The notes: a model not told the origin generated them from the sequence alone. DNA of 64,000 nt from Tigriopus japonicus (GCA_010645155.1 CM021321.1:3745254-3809253); one strand, 5' to 3'. Positions 23,001 to 34,745 are shown, counted from the first letter of the stretch. Numbers and translations: made by a program.

Positions 23001-26000
23001 ATTGATCGACCCGGGGGACATCCAGAACCGGATTTGGTGTGGAAAGTAAGTCTATCTATGTACTTTCTAATGAACAATAGCTTTCTCCAATTGATATTGA
23101 TGGAGCCTAGACTGATTTTGTTTACTTACTGTTTAAGGTGGGTTCTTATGTTTATGTCTAGCTTGCCATGTCAAAGGTCGAAGTTATTGCTTTATAAGAC
23201 TCGGAAAAGTGATGTTAAAAAACGAGAACACTGATTGCTTCTTACAATAGAATCTCAAGAATATTGAGTTGTCCAAGCTCAGGTTTATTGACTTCAAAAA
23301 TAAAATTGCGCTAACATAACATTCTTGAGCTTATTCTTCAGTTAGAATCATTAATGATCTCTTCAATAAGCGATCATAAACAGGACAAAAAGTAATGCAT
23401 GTGACAAAAGAAACAACAGCTTAACGTCAGTGCTGCTTGAGGGTGAATCAGCAAACACCACAATGGCATCATCATGTTCAAAGGTAAATTGGTCTTCATT
23501 TCCACCCACTCTCAATGCGCTTGATTTGCTGTCTTGCGTCTGAAAATGAGTGCAACAGTCTGTCTGAAGTGTTTTTCTTAGGTTATATAAAACCTTCCTA
23601 CCAATGCTTCTGTTCTTCGAGGTTCTGTGTTTTGAAAGCAATTGTTCCGACGACCCTCTAACAATTGACCCAATGTCCGCAAAATGCTTCTTTGGCTGCA
23701 TTGCGAAAACTTGTCGTTATTAGGTTGTCGTTTTGAGGCAATACTCGGGTACATGAGGTAGTTTCCGAAATACGAGCTTCCCAAACAAGACCTTTGAGAA
23801 TCGTGAAAGGCACCCATGTTGTGTCCAACCTCATGTGCAAAGGTTAGCTCGCTTGTCGAAGTCACCGTTTTATGGTTCATGATGAAAAATCCAGTGTTGG
23901 ACCTGAAAAGGAAAATCTTGAACAGCAATGGACAACATTCTAGTAAAATTTTAACACTTTTAGGTGTAAATTTTTGATGATGCTTACCTGACATCTTGTG
24001 TCAGTCATGCACAAAAATGGAATGAATGGCTTAGACTGATTTTGAATGACTCTCACCTTGCTTCAAGAAGATGAATCACCGTCCATCAAGTTGAAATTGT
24101 AGATGTCAGCTTCAACATATTGTAATTTTTGAGAAATTTCTGGTTATTTTAACTATAAAAAGCCAAGAAAAAACTGATGTAATTGATTCTGGTTTTCAAC
24201 CCGGTCAATCATTTTTGAGCGCGCTTCACTTTTCCCAAAAACTTACATTTACTTGTTGAGGCTTTAGACCCCGGATGGCCTAAAGATAGATCAAATGTTA
24301 TACATTTTTTTGACTCATTGGCCTTGATAGAAACTTAACAAATTTGACTAAGTGATTGTAATTAGTACCAAGAAGTTGTCATATGACCCAATTTGTAACA
24401 TCATATCAATAGTCGCACATTCCATTGATTGACGATGATGAATGCTTGAATTTTATGTTTCCCTACTTTATCCAAACTTCAAAAAGCTGATTGCTATATT
24501 TGTGTAGTCTCGAGAGTCCACACTTAATTGTCTAAATTATTTTTGCTTCAATTACTCACCTGTCAGTACACACTCCATTCACAAAGGCCACCCCCAAAGT
24601 GCCTTCGAATTCCCGATTTGTTACCAAATAGGATAAACAATAGGAATCTTTGCCAAAGTAGTTGAAACTCAAGTCTGAGTGCTCGTTGAGGAATTCATTG
24701 TAAGAGTTGAACCACTTTTTGCAGTACACATTGTGGTTCCTTTCGCAATAGTTGTTGTAAGCAAATCGAATGTCAGAGGCCACGAATTCCACAGCAGGTC
24801 GACCATCCCGTGTAAAAGACGATTTGAAAATTCGATTTAATGTTCGGACATGCTGATAGATGAAGCTCTTGATCTGAAACGGATGGTTTTGAAACTATTA
24901 ACTTCTCTCAGAATTCAAAGAGTAAACCGCCCCTTTTACAATCAATTAATCAAAGATCAATAATTTACTCAAGAAGTTACCCAATTTTCAGCTCTATTAA
25001 GTAGCCAATGCATGGGCCATCATCCGTTTTCGCAACAATGGACCTTAAATTAAACGAGTCGGCGAGTTTTCTCGTTACATAGAAAAACTGATGGAGCTGA
25101 AAATTGAAATTCTCTGAACATCAAACTTCACAACATCAATCCATGTTTCTAAAAAAAGTACTTTGTGAACTTCCCGACATGCCCCAAAAAAGGTTCTGGT
25201 TTAAACTGTTTGTCTTATTGGAGTCTGAATCTTAGTGGAAATTGACAAGATTTCTTGGATTGTAGAACAAGTTTGAGTTTCTCCAGTTAATTTTACACGT
25301 AGTTACCCATCAGGTCATTGAATAGGCCTAGAAAAAGCTACATTTTTCACTGAAATTCAGGAATGTGTCCATTTTGATCAAAACACTTCATAAAGTTAGA
25401 AGCCATCGGCAAATCTGTACTAAAGTAATGTTTCAAAAAATGCCCAAGCTCTTCCTTTTTTAACTACATTTTCCCACATGTTTAGAAAAATAATCTCTAA
25501 ACATTTGAAGTGCTTGGTTATAAACATAATTTCGTGGATAATATATACATAATTTCCCTCTTTGTTGCGAGATTGTGAAATTGTATACCAGACCTTTGCT
25601 TTTTGTTGTTCAAACTCGTTCCAAACGCCATTGTCCACGATAAATTGCATATGGCATTTGTTGTATTCGGGTCCTTTCAAATTAGAGAACTGAGGCTCAA
25701 TCAAGGTGACATTAGCCTCGGGTAAGGTTTGCTCCATTTCAAAGTGGGGACCATGTTCCAGTTTAGGCACGACATCGGAATCTTCGTACAAAATGGACAA
25801 CACTTGCCCGGAATGTTTCAAGTATTTGTCTGCATCCTCAAGGTAGAATGTGGTATCAGCAAACGCAATTTCCCCTGAGAACAACCTCGTTTGGACATTG
25901 AAAGACCCATAAGCAATTCCTAGAACGAATAAAAGGAGGCAATTTCATGCACCGAATTGAAAATATCATATTTGCATTGCGGAAAGTAAGAAAGAAAATG

Positions 26001-29000
26001 TACGCACTTTCTGTTCGAGGTTGCGAGACAAATTGAGAGAGGTTCCTTGCCATAATCACTGAAACGTAGTGCTATTTGTCCTTATAAAAATAATGAAGGA
26101 ATTCGATTAAAGGTTGAAGTTTATCACGAGATGGAGGCTAAACTTGTGCAAAGTCTCCTTATTTTCGAATCATTCTTCTCTTCAAAGTATTTTTCAACAT
26201 TGCGCCTCAGTTTTTTTCCATAGATAGGGCAGATTTCTTGTTGTTCTCTTCGGTCAAGAAGCAATGAATTCCTAGAGTGGGAGGCTCAAGATCATAATTA
26301 TGATTTTTTTTTGTAGGATCAATTCAATTGCGTGTTTATGCAACCGAGACCTGGCTTGTATTTAGTAGACTGGGTATTTCAAATTTCAGCTCAATCGAAT
26401 GCCGGAGCGAAGATTTATGCCTTCTCAAACTTTTGTATTGAAGAGAGCATAGAATGAATGAGTTCGCCCCTTTTTGCTATAGGGTAAAGTTTTTGTTTAC
26501 CTTCTTCGTCGGAATTCAATTTTGCTGCCGTTCCATTGCACATAAAGATTTCACCCTTGGGGTCAACGTCGAAGAAACTTGGATCCTCAACCAGGTCAAT
26601 GATCAAGCCAGGAGGAGTTTGTTGCAAAGCCAGATGGATCTTTCGTGTGTCATCTCGATATCGGAGGTCCATGTCGGATCTGGTTAGTGCGGTGTATTTG
26701 TGCAGCACATCTTTCAGGTCAAATCGAATTTCCCAAGATGAGGTCAAAGGGATGAGTCCTACGATGCAGAAAAGAAACCTGGCGCACATTTTGAGGCCGT
26801 TTGAATGAAAGGAAATGCTGTGAAGTCGAACAGGAGGTTTTAAGGGAAGACATTGCTCCTTTTTCGTGAACTTGATAAGGATGGAAATCTCCTTTTTTCT
26901 TTTGGCAAAGTAGGTCATCGAAAACACGTTCCAGGAAAAGCGAAGAATCCAAAGACACATATACATACAATTAGGGCTTTGACGTCATTTCTTAGAGGTC
27001 GTGTTCACTGACCAAATGGTTCGTTGGAACTGGTGGTAACAAATTTGACTTTCTACATCCTTTTCATATCTAGTGTACATGGGATAAAAGGTGTAATTTT
27101 AGCTAACAATTGAATCAAAGGAGACTCTTCTTCCTTAAGCGTTTTCCTCGGTTTTGATGCAAAGAAGAAAAGCATCCTTTTGATGATAGCAAGATTTTAT
27201 ATATTCATTGAAATTTTGATGGACAAGACATTCAGAGCAATGTGGGAAAAGTGTTTGATAGGTCATTTTAAAATCCCAAGGGTTTTGAGGATGAAAAGCG
27301 CCACCTAGTGTGTTCAGTTTAGAGATCTAAAGAGGACTGATATTGCTTGATTTGTGCTTTTTGTCCTTCCACAAATTACTAAAAAAATCCGCTCTTACGA
27401 GTAAGGCCCTAATAATGCATATACGCATCGTGAGGACCGTTGATTGTACAAATCTTGATTCACACAAAGGACGGATTTTCAAATTAATAGTCATTTTTTC
27501 AATCAAATGTTGTTTGGTTCAAAACGTTCTAGACGTGACAAATGTCAGAATTGAAAGTCAAGCCCGAATGAATCATTATTTTTCTTTCTGTCGTGTCCTT
27601 GACGCGTTTCATCTTGGTTTTGTCTCGCCCTTTTTCTTCCTTCAATTTTCTAGGCTGTCAATGGGCCTTCAAATACCCATTCATCACCTTCAGACCGTCC
27701 AGATTTGAGCTCCTACTCAAAATTGGATCCAACCTTGGTCTTGTCTGAGATTTTCGAATCCCCTCGCCACGAACTTCGGGACGAAATCAACATTCCCATT
27801 GAGTACCAATCGCCACCCGAACTTTTGGGTCGGATTTTGGCCACTCCAGCTGGAGGTCGAGTGGGTCTAGATTTCCTCATTCGTCTCCAATTGGACCAAC
27901 AAGAAGTGGAAACAAGGTAGGAATAATCCTTTTGCGTCGGTCCTTGGGACATGGTTATGACGTCATGGCTTTCACGGACCTGGGAAAGGGCACTTATTGG
28001 ATTGGGGAATGGTGGGGTGCGTAGCATAATATGCCAGACACAGACAGGGTGCGCAAATTGAAACGGGGCAAAGAAAAAGTATTTGAATGAAGAATGTTTT
28101 TAAAATATTTTTTGTTAAGTTTTTTCAAAATAAAAAGGGAAGATTAGGAAGATTTTCATGTTCAGTCAAAGTTGGATAAAAGAATACTTGATTTAAGAGT
28201 AAATCTTGACATGTGCTACTGACATACGGTGTAAATACATTTCGTTCATCAAGTCTCTGGATAAGAAGTGATGTTGATGCCGACCAACAATTCTTACATC
28301 GAGCTTTAATTGCAGTTTGTTTTAGGACACAATAATTAAAGAGTAGAGTCTTAAAAAGTGCAGTCATCAGGTGCTTTTTAAGTGACCACAGCTCGTCGAT
28401 TCAATGAAGTGCAATGATCCTCTTATTTTATGATTCACCAATGCTAAACCCTAGTCCATCGTTTCATTAAGGCCATTCCAAGAGGAAAAATTGACAGGAA
28501 CAATAATAACAATTTGCCATCATTGAGTGTGAAAAAAGTCAAAAAAGTCAGCAAAAATTTGGTCATCTGAATGGAATAACGCATAAATAAGAGAAAAAAA
28601 CGTTAGAAAAAGTGATTTGAATCATTTAATAGATATAGAAATAGATACAATTTAAAAGGTACATTTTCTTTGTCCAGTCTTAAGCAGTGCACCCTGTAGT
28701 AGGATAGAGAGGAGCAGATTGCGGTCATAGCCTAGCTAGACTTGGTAGACCTGCATGGATAGAAATAAGCCCACTTCCGTCTGCTTCAAATGGTTATCCT
28801 GGCCTCTTAAATAAAGCCTTGAGCTCTTCAGCCAGACAAGACCAACGGAATACAGGCATTTTTGCTCACTTTGAAGTGCGCCGTTTTCCTTTGATGGAAT
28901 GACGTCAAACTGAATTTAACTCAAAAGTACTTTAACGATGCTCATAAACATTGCTTCGAAATTAGACAAAAAGTTGAATAGATTCCATTCCATGCACTTT

Positions 29001-30100
29001 TGGAGGGGCCCAAAATGTATCGATATTTTTCACTTGTGACACTTTTGGACATGCTGTCGATTTTGAATCGATGTGTTTGAATGACTTTTCAATGTAACGA
29101 TGCTCCAACGCTCAAAAGCTCGTCATGTGCCGAGGCCATTTTCAAATTATTGGATACTCAGCTGTGTGGAAGAAAACGAAAGGAGGAAAATTGTGTGTGC
29201 TTTTACAAACTGCAAAAGAAGCCTTTGATCTTAGGAGCTTTTGGTCGATATTATTTAATCATTTCAACTAGAATGGGTTCCTTGTTTAAACCCATTGTCA
29301 CTTGTTCAATGCGTTAGACGAATCCATCAAAAAATTATGCTCTATCCTATTTTGACACACTTGAACTGATGATCGCTAAAGATGGAATTTTAGATATTTA
29401 GGAAATCAAAAGTAAAAATAATGGGCATGATTTTGACGAATGACTGGTTTTGAATGTAGGTTTGATAGAAAAAAACACTCGTAAAAAATCACACCTTTTG
29501 GAAAGCTTATTCTCATTTAACTTCAAATACATTAATTTAACAAGTATCTCAGTGTATTCTAAACATGTATTTTTTTCTTTTTGTTGCGGATTTTGTACTA
29601 CCGCTACAAGGAATGCGATTCCCTGTAGACAAGGATTTCTCCCGACAGCTTCAATCTGATCCCCATCAGGATTCGAACCTACGCCGTCTGGGGAAACACT
29701 TACACTCGGCACTTTTAAGACTAGTACGCGTGGCCATTCTGGCTTGGACTATATTTAAAGAATACATTTAACTCTATTATGTTTGTAGATTCTGAACTTG
29801 TTTTTGGCCCTTTACATGATGCCAACAGTTTGTTTTTGGTCACAGGGTGTTTAAAAACATTAGCTTGTTCGAACACTGAGGAGAGGGTGAATTTCTCAGT
29901 CTCAATTTTCTTTTTCTAGATACGCTAAAGGCACTCAGAGCGAGGCTGATGAGTCCGTGAACTTGATTTTCATCCCCTTGGACAAGGTGAAGGATTGGTC
30001 CATGGATCAAGACATGATCCTAAACATGACGGATCATTGCTTGGGAGGTTTACGATTGCTTCATCTCCTCTTGAGACGATCAAGTAACTCACATCAATGA
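20057..30100 (+). CDS. NUDT22: NUDT22-type Nudix hydrolase (UDP-sugar pyrophosphatase family)
   Basis: Proposed exons 20057-20071, 20622-20985, 22888-23045, 27654-27916 and 29920-30100 join in phase to 326 codons (human NUDT22 is about 303 aa). Signature parts in order: LTDYRDLLGTHY, NGIGVGAITLTKDHFVVLVK, DRPGGHPEPD, the Nudix helix RHELRDEINIP (a divergent Nudix box, as in NUDT22, where the usual REUXEEXGU is altered), then LLGRILATPAGG and a C-terminal segment with VNLIFIPLDKV. Vertebrate NUDT22 hydrolyses UDP-glucose and UDP-galactose to UMP and sugar-1-phosphate; the same role is inferred. The first mini-exon (five codons from ATG 20057) is the least certain part, chosen for its GTAAGT donor and matching phase. 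Intron 3 (4.6 kb) contains the antisense metalloprotease gene; intron 4 holds a Tc1-type MITE and a SINE. Confidence 0.85.
22468..22674 (+). CDS. Candidate exon with degenerate RING-like cysteine/histidine pattern
   Basis: Inside NUDT22 intron 2. An acceptor-like ATAATGTAG precedes an open frame of 68 codons ending in TAA. It contains LHCEDTFMSKHWL and KKCPICFKKV, a C/H spacing resembling the second half of a RING or RING-H2 finger. No upstream exon with the first half was found, so it could be a decayed fragment or chance. It would be the last exon of an unknown gene or an alternative 3' exon. Confidence 0.25.
   Translation, partial: TSFTGIVKGGNYVLAQNFVLHCEDTFMSKHWLSNMTKKCPICFKKVIKGQLRWKKYDQMATNSKSLTF
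23363..26789 (-). CDS. ADAM10-like (M12B) metalloprotease, disintegrin-less, probable GPI anchor
   Basis: Five minus-strand exons, 26789-26501, 25919-25594, 24873-24560, 23902-23602 and 23539-23363, join in phase to 468 residues. Residues 1-18 are a signal peptide. The prodomain resembles ADAM10 (VLHKY, TTFYLEDADKYLKHSG). The catalytic domain includes NKCHMQFIVDN, YCLSYLVTNREFEGTLGVAF, the zinc site HEVGHNMGAFHD (333-344) and a Met-turn region NYLMYPSIAS, ending NNDKFSQCS...RRNNCF as in ADAM10. All three zinc-binding histidines and the catalytic Glu are intact. Disintegrin, cysteine-rich and cytoplasmic regions are absent. The last exon ends in a small-residue stretch (SPSSSTD) and about 20 hydrophobic residues with no tail, resembling a GPI-attachment signal. 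No furin RxKR site is visible before the catalytic domain. Two donors (GTCTGG, GTAGGA) are weak. The gene is nested antisense in NUDT22 intron 3. Confidence 0.8.
26378..26475 (+). repeat. Dispersed repeat family R, copy 2
   Basis: Shares CTCAATCGAATG, CCTTCTCAAAC, TTGAAGAGAGCATAGAATGAATGAGTT and GCCCCTTT with the other copies (6345-6455 inverted, 42295-42420, 53595-53700). It lies in intron 1 of the ADAM10-like gene, 25 bp from its first donor. Confidence 0.55.
26790..27653. other. Upstream region of the nested metalloprotease gene, inside NUDT22 intron 3
   Basis: Contains the presumptive promoter of the ADAM10-like gene, but no TATA box stands out. No repeat recognised. Confidence 0.45.
28045..28696. 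repeat. Tc1/mariner-type MITE with about 37-bp terminal inverted repeats
   Basis: Left end CAGGGTGC...CAAAGAAAAAGTA and the reverse complement of the right end CAGGGTGC...CAAAGAAAATGTA agree at roughly 28 of 37 positions. The right end is followed by TA, the Tc1/mariner target dinucleotide; the left neighbour is GA, one substitution away. 652 bp with no transposase frame, so nonautonomous. It sits in NUDT22 intron 4. Confidence 0.55.
29560..29760 (-). repeat. tRNA-derived SINE (or tRNA-Leu-like pseudogene), antisense
   Basis: The minus strand carries a perfect B box, GGTTCGAATCC (complement of 29669-29679), an A-box-like AGAATGGCCACGC near 29740, a tRNA-like anticodon region with CTTAAAA and a long variable arm as in Leu/Ser tRNAs. 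The T stem and acceptor stem do not pair well, so it is not a functional tRNA gene. The sequence beyond ends in an A-rich run, as expected of a SINE tail. It is in NUDT22 intron 4. Confidence 0.45.
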
Positions 30101-31146
30101 CTGGATAACCTACTTAATAACTAAAGTTTTGAAACATTTTGGTATTCTGGCGTCTAAATTTTCTTCGCCTTGGATTACAAAAAAGAAGATTTGCCCCAGT
30201 TTATTGAACACGGAAGTCGGTTTGAGTGGTTTTGAAATTGTTTTCCCCAAAGATTCCCTATACAGTGCAAACTTGAACGTAAAGTGTGATGTGTTGTAGC
30301 AAAGTGTTTTTGCCAATAATACAAAAACCTTCATTTGATGGGCAACAAAAAGCATTGTTGATGGAGTCTTAGCTCAAATGCTTCTGAATATGTGAGCATT
30401 CTTCAAAGGTAATGTTCTAAAGTATCCAAAGGTAAAGAACCAAGGATAATTGAAGCCAAGATTACTTTCAAAAAACACCTTGGATCCAATAAGCACTAAG
30501 GAGATTCAATGAAGCAATATATTTGTTGCAAAACCTCACATTTTAGTACAATGACCCATAGATATCTTATAACTGGATATCATACGACAGACCGCTTGGT
30601 TGACAAAACAGTGCAATAAATCGGTTTGTCATCAATGACCTCTGCAAAATGTCATCGCCACTTGTATTTACAGTACGTCCCAAAATTTTTAGTTTCACTA
30701 GAAAGGTATTCTAATGCCATTAGGGTGTACACTATTGAACAGTATTTATTTAACAATGGAGCCGACGTTAATAAACAAACCCAAGTCGTGGCCAAAGTCA
30801 ATCAGGGTTGCTAAAACATGCTACACACATGACAGTTAGTAGAAACACGTGTTTCTTTCAGAAATCATATTGTGATAGTATTTTTGTTTTATTCATTCAA
30901 TAACTAGGCAAGTTCTCTCCATAATATCCATTGTAGGTAGATAAAGACTGAACCCTTTTTAGTTCCTAACCCATGCTTGAACTTGGCAACATTACGTATC
31001 TATACGTAAATGGTGAAAGAGTTGTGATGTCATGGGGAGCTATATACCTGGTATGGTAGTCTTGCAAGTTTGGAAGTGTTTTTAGAGGTGCCCCTCTTTT
31101 CAGGGAATTTTACTATTCCAAAATAGTTAATGTTAAGGTTAATAGG

Positions 31147-32092
31147 TAATGGTGACGATGTGAGGTCTGGATGAAATAACAACAAAGCAGCGTTGTCAAA
31201 TCAGATTTTCAAAATCAGTAGTTTTAAGTTAATTAATGACAAATGCCAATTTGTATCAAACCTTTCACACCTGTGTACCTTTCACATTAATTATATTCCA
31301 CTTTCAAAACAGAAAAACAAATCATAAGATATTGCCCAATGGAAAAGTTTTATTGTTTGAACAAGCCAAGGATCACTAAACACCTGGATGCCTTGGCTAC
31401 CGGCAAAAGCCATTTTTCAAATTCTGTGTTAGACAGAGAAAAATCTTATCAAAACTAAGTGTTTAATTGGTAATGCAAAGCTCACATGCTTAATTTCAAC
31501 TTGATCGACTGAAATTTGTGGCAGTTAGCGTAATTTGAAGCGTAGAGCATAGGTCGCTCTTCCGACCAAACATTTGCACCTACAATCGTCCTTTTGGACG
31601 ATTGTAGGGTCAATTTTTCTCTCGTTTCCGCGCGTATGTATTGCGACTGTAGCAAATTTGGAAACGTTGTTTCTCGTGGATGGAGTAATGTACCATGCTG
31701 AAATTCAGCAAACGACATCTTTATTTGATTGTTTAATCATTCTTATCAAAACAAAGTCATTTACTTGAATGGAATTCGATTTATAAAAAATCCACAGCTG
31801 AACGCCTGAGCGGAGGCTTCCATGTCTTACGATTTCCTTGAACAAGCATATTTGACCTGAAATTCATTCTTGAAAGTAAAGTATTCTATCTAGAACGTCT
31901 GAACTGTTTTAAATTATTACTGCTTTAACTTACAAATTTGTTTGCTGAAGTGCCAAAACATGACAGTAATACAATTTTTTTCCATCTAGCTGAATCTGAC
32001 CCTCTTTTTGATATTTTGTTGGCACAATTGGTTCATAAAGTTCTGGTAACACTGGTTCACTCTTTCGACCGCACCTCACATCGTCACCATTA
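31147..32092. repeat. Element bounded by 20-bp perfect inverted repeats
   Basis: TAATGGTGACGATGTGAGGT at 31147-31166 recurs exactly as its reverse complement at 32073-32092. The 946-bp span has no transposase. No clear target duplication was seen, though flanking bases on both sides contain GTTAA. Probably a nonautonomous DNA transposon. It encloses a strong hairpin at 31579-31608. Confidence 0.45.
31579..31608. repeat. Perfect 13-bp hairpin with TTTT loop
   Basis: CCTACAATCGTCC, loop TTTT, GGACGATTGTAGG: a 13-bp perfect stem close to the middle of the 31147-32092 element. No function assigned. Confidence 0.7.
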
Positions 32093-32864
32093 ACCCTTCC
32101 TCTTGTTAAAGATTTCCTTGATTACAACACCAATTGAAGGGGCTCTTCCAAATTTTTGAATCAAGAACGCCTAACTTGGAAAAAACAGATGGCCAGAAGA
32201 GACATGTTCTTGTGGCAACAAGACATAATAGGAAATCATTTGCTCAATTGCACGTTTCCAATTTCTTCTTGTGTTTTGTATTTATTCTGCAAACTCTTCA
32301 ACATACCCATGCCATTGGTCTTAAAATGCAACGTTTTTCGAAAACCTGGCTCTTGGAAATACGGTTCATTATTGGCAAGCCTTGACTGTCAACCCCATCT
32401 GGTCCCTAACGTGATATGGTTATCACTCCTAGAGACGTGTCTAATCACTCCCAATGTAATGCTTCGACGTCTATTTTTGCGTGCTCCCCGTCTTACCTCT
32501 CTTCCATCAAACTTGTAAACTCAGGCAGTTTACAAGAAATTTCCTTTCAAAAAGTTTTGTGAAGGACTTTTCAGGTTTTATGCTCCAGTTCATACCAAGC
32601 ATATCATTGACGCTAAAATTCCTCCTAATCATTAAACAATTAAACTTTCTCAAGATATGAAGGGGTTAAATCCCCCAAGGTTGGATTATGTTAATCGCCA
32701 TTCAAAACTTTAGAAACTGGAAATTCCGAAATTTACAAAATGTAATGAGGTTCTGGACGTCCTTGAAAATGCAGTCGTGTATTTTGTTTTCAATCAGTCA
32801 GCCTTATTAAACGGTTTAGGCTTATTTTCCGATCGTACAATCTCGAAACTTTGCTTCGTCTTAC

Positions 32865-33341
32865 TTCAAATACCTGACATTTTTAACAAGGTCTGAATTG
32901 CACTTTTCACGAGCTTTTCCTGTCCAGGTTTTGCAGCTTCTTCTCATCAAATAGCGTGAGATAGGCAGATCTTGACTGGGAAGACATTCCTTTGCACAAC
33001 TTCTGACAAATGAATAATAATACCCTGACCAAATCTCAGGCCCTCCAACGACGAATCTCTTGAGGCAAATGCTGATCTGTTGTACGTACATATGTCCAAA
33101 GGAGAAATCGTTAGGTCAACCAGTACCAATCAAAATGACCCTCACTGACTTTAGAATGAGCCAAGAAAATATACTGTTTGGCAAACTTGGACAATGCTTC
33201 AAGGCCTTCGTTGTATGACATTAAATCGAATTCATGGAAATGAAAAATTACGCCCGTGACCTCTTCTTTGCACTTGCCGATATATAACCCAACGGTTTTC
33301 AGTTTGGCTTGAATTGGCCGAGTTCTTCGCATTTGATGATT
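32865..33341 (-). CDS. Two candidate exons of unknown product
   Basis: Minus-strand frames 33341-33150 and 33076-32865 are both bounded by acceptor-like and donor-like sites (GTCAGT, GTAAGA) and join in phase across a 73-bp intron. The first contains GVIFHFHEFDLMSYNEGLEA; the second contains WSGYYYSFVRSCAKECL with further Cys residues. An overlapping frame on the same strand (33425-33300 region) also looks protein-like, so a frameshifted pseudogene is an alternative. No start, stop or family identified. Confidence 0.22.
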
Positions 33342-34745
33342 CTGATCGAGAAACGAGCAACAGGCCAGGTTTCATATTGGTCCGTTTGGTATGTCATGTG
33401 CTTCCAGGGGTCTACGTAGATAGTGAAGCAACGAGAGAAAATGCCTGTTTATATGCGAGAACAATAGAGGCTGGCTGACTGGCTGGACTTCTAAATAACA
33501 TAAATTCAAGTAAACGAAGTAAAGAACGACGGAATAAAATTCTTCAAATCTATAGACGAGTATTTTCTGACGGTACAAAATGGATCTGAAGGTAAATTGA
33601 GGACACCAGATGACGGATCAAGTATTTGTTTGCGTTAATTTGCATTTTATCAACGAAATTGAGTGAACTTTTCGTCAATACAAAGGCAAAATAAGTGAAG
33701 TAATGATTTGAGCCCACGACAATTTTTGTCTTGTTAGTAAAATTGACGTTGAAACAAGGCGGAAAATTTGTTCCTTTCATGTTTTTTTTTTCAATTTAGC
33801 AAAACCTGCTTACTTTAGAAAATAAATTGCACTTAAATCTGGAATTTTTTTTCTTCATATGCAATTTCCCTTCACCTAATTTTTTGGTCTCTGTGAAGAG
33901 CTTTTTTATTTCCTCACCAATGGTCCTTTAAAACACCAAATTCGTGACACTACTATCCTACCATACCATACTAAACTTCTTTTATAGGTACTATTTACTA
34001 TTACTTACTTACTATTATAATAATATAGGACTATACAAGGAACTTTTTCACGCAGTATTTAAGAGCATATTTATTACTAAAATTTTAACAACAAAATCCA
34101 CCGCTTGGATTAGTTGAGAGCTACAAACCCCGTCGTTCAACATGTCATGTCAAATTCAAAAGAAATGAGAAACCTTCATCGAGCGAAAAGATCCGTCTCG
34201 TCATTATGGCAACCACTCAAAATGAAGAAGAAAATCTGTTGAATTCGTGTGTAATTACGGAATGTGGTGGCTGTCTGACAGAGACCAACTCGATGGTTTG
34301 TCTGACGAGCCGCAAATCTCACCCATTTGCAAGAGGTCCATTATTGCCTCCCTGAGTCCCTGAGGGTTCTAGAGTACAGCACATGTGGAAGTTTCCACCT
34401 GACGATACTTCTGACTTGTGTGAGTCCCGTCTCCACCAGCAAACCACACGGGTAAACGTGGTTGGTTGGATGGTTGGTTGGTGGCCCCCTCGCTGGCAAA
34501 ACCTTACTTATTCGTCGTCTTCCACGCTCACTTGGATATTCATTCCCGTCTTCTCAGTCTGTTGGTTGTGGGAGGGTGGTAAACGTCAAAAGTTCGTGAC
34601 TCGTCTTCTTCCTTTGCCGTCTTGATCTTGATCATCATTTCCAACCAGCCACCAAAAAAACTAAGATCGCTCGTCTCGCTCGCGCAGAATGTGCCATTGA
34701 GAACGGCGGGGAGAAAAGAAAGTTGTTGAAGAACGACAACACATC

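Larger units (their letters stand above)
30101..34745. other. Long intergenic region with one TIR-bounded element and weak exons
   Basis: 4.6 kb between NUDT22 and the xylosyltransferase gene. Supported contents are an inverted-repeat element (31147-32092) and two weak exon candidates (32865-33341), listed separately. A frame at 32156-32518 lacks any family resemblance. Around 33960-34040 is low-complexity TA/CTTA sequence. The last 300 bp should hold the GXYLT promoter. Confidence 0.5.

Noticed and set aside
24980..25096. Possible extra exon of the ADAM10-like gene (minus, begins LHQFFYVTRKLADSF)
   Set aside because: It has an acceptor (TTCAATTTTCAG) and a possible GTAACT donor, but including it breaks the reading frame into the next exon, and the exons on either side join in phase without it.
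27343..27708. 121-codon plus-strand frame overlapping the start of a NUDT22 exon
   Set aside because: It is intronic sequence read in another frame than the true exon 27654-27916.
32156..32518. 120-codon open frame on the plus strand
   Set aside because: No family resemblance, AT-driven composition, and no splice or promoter context.
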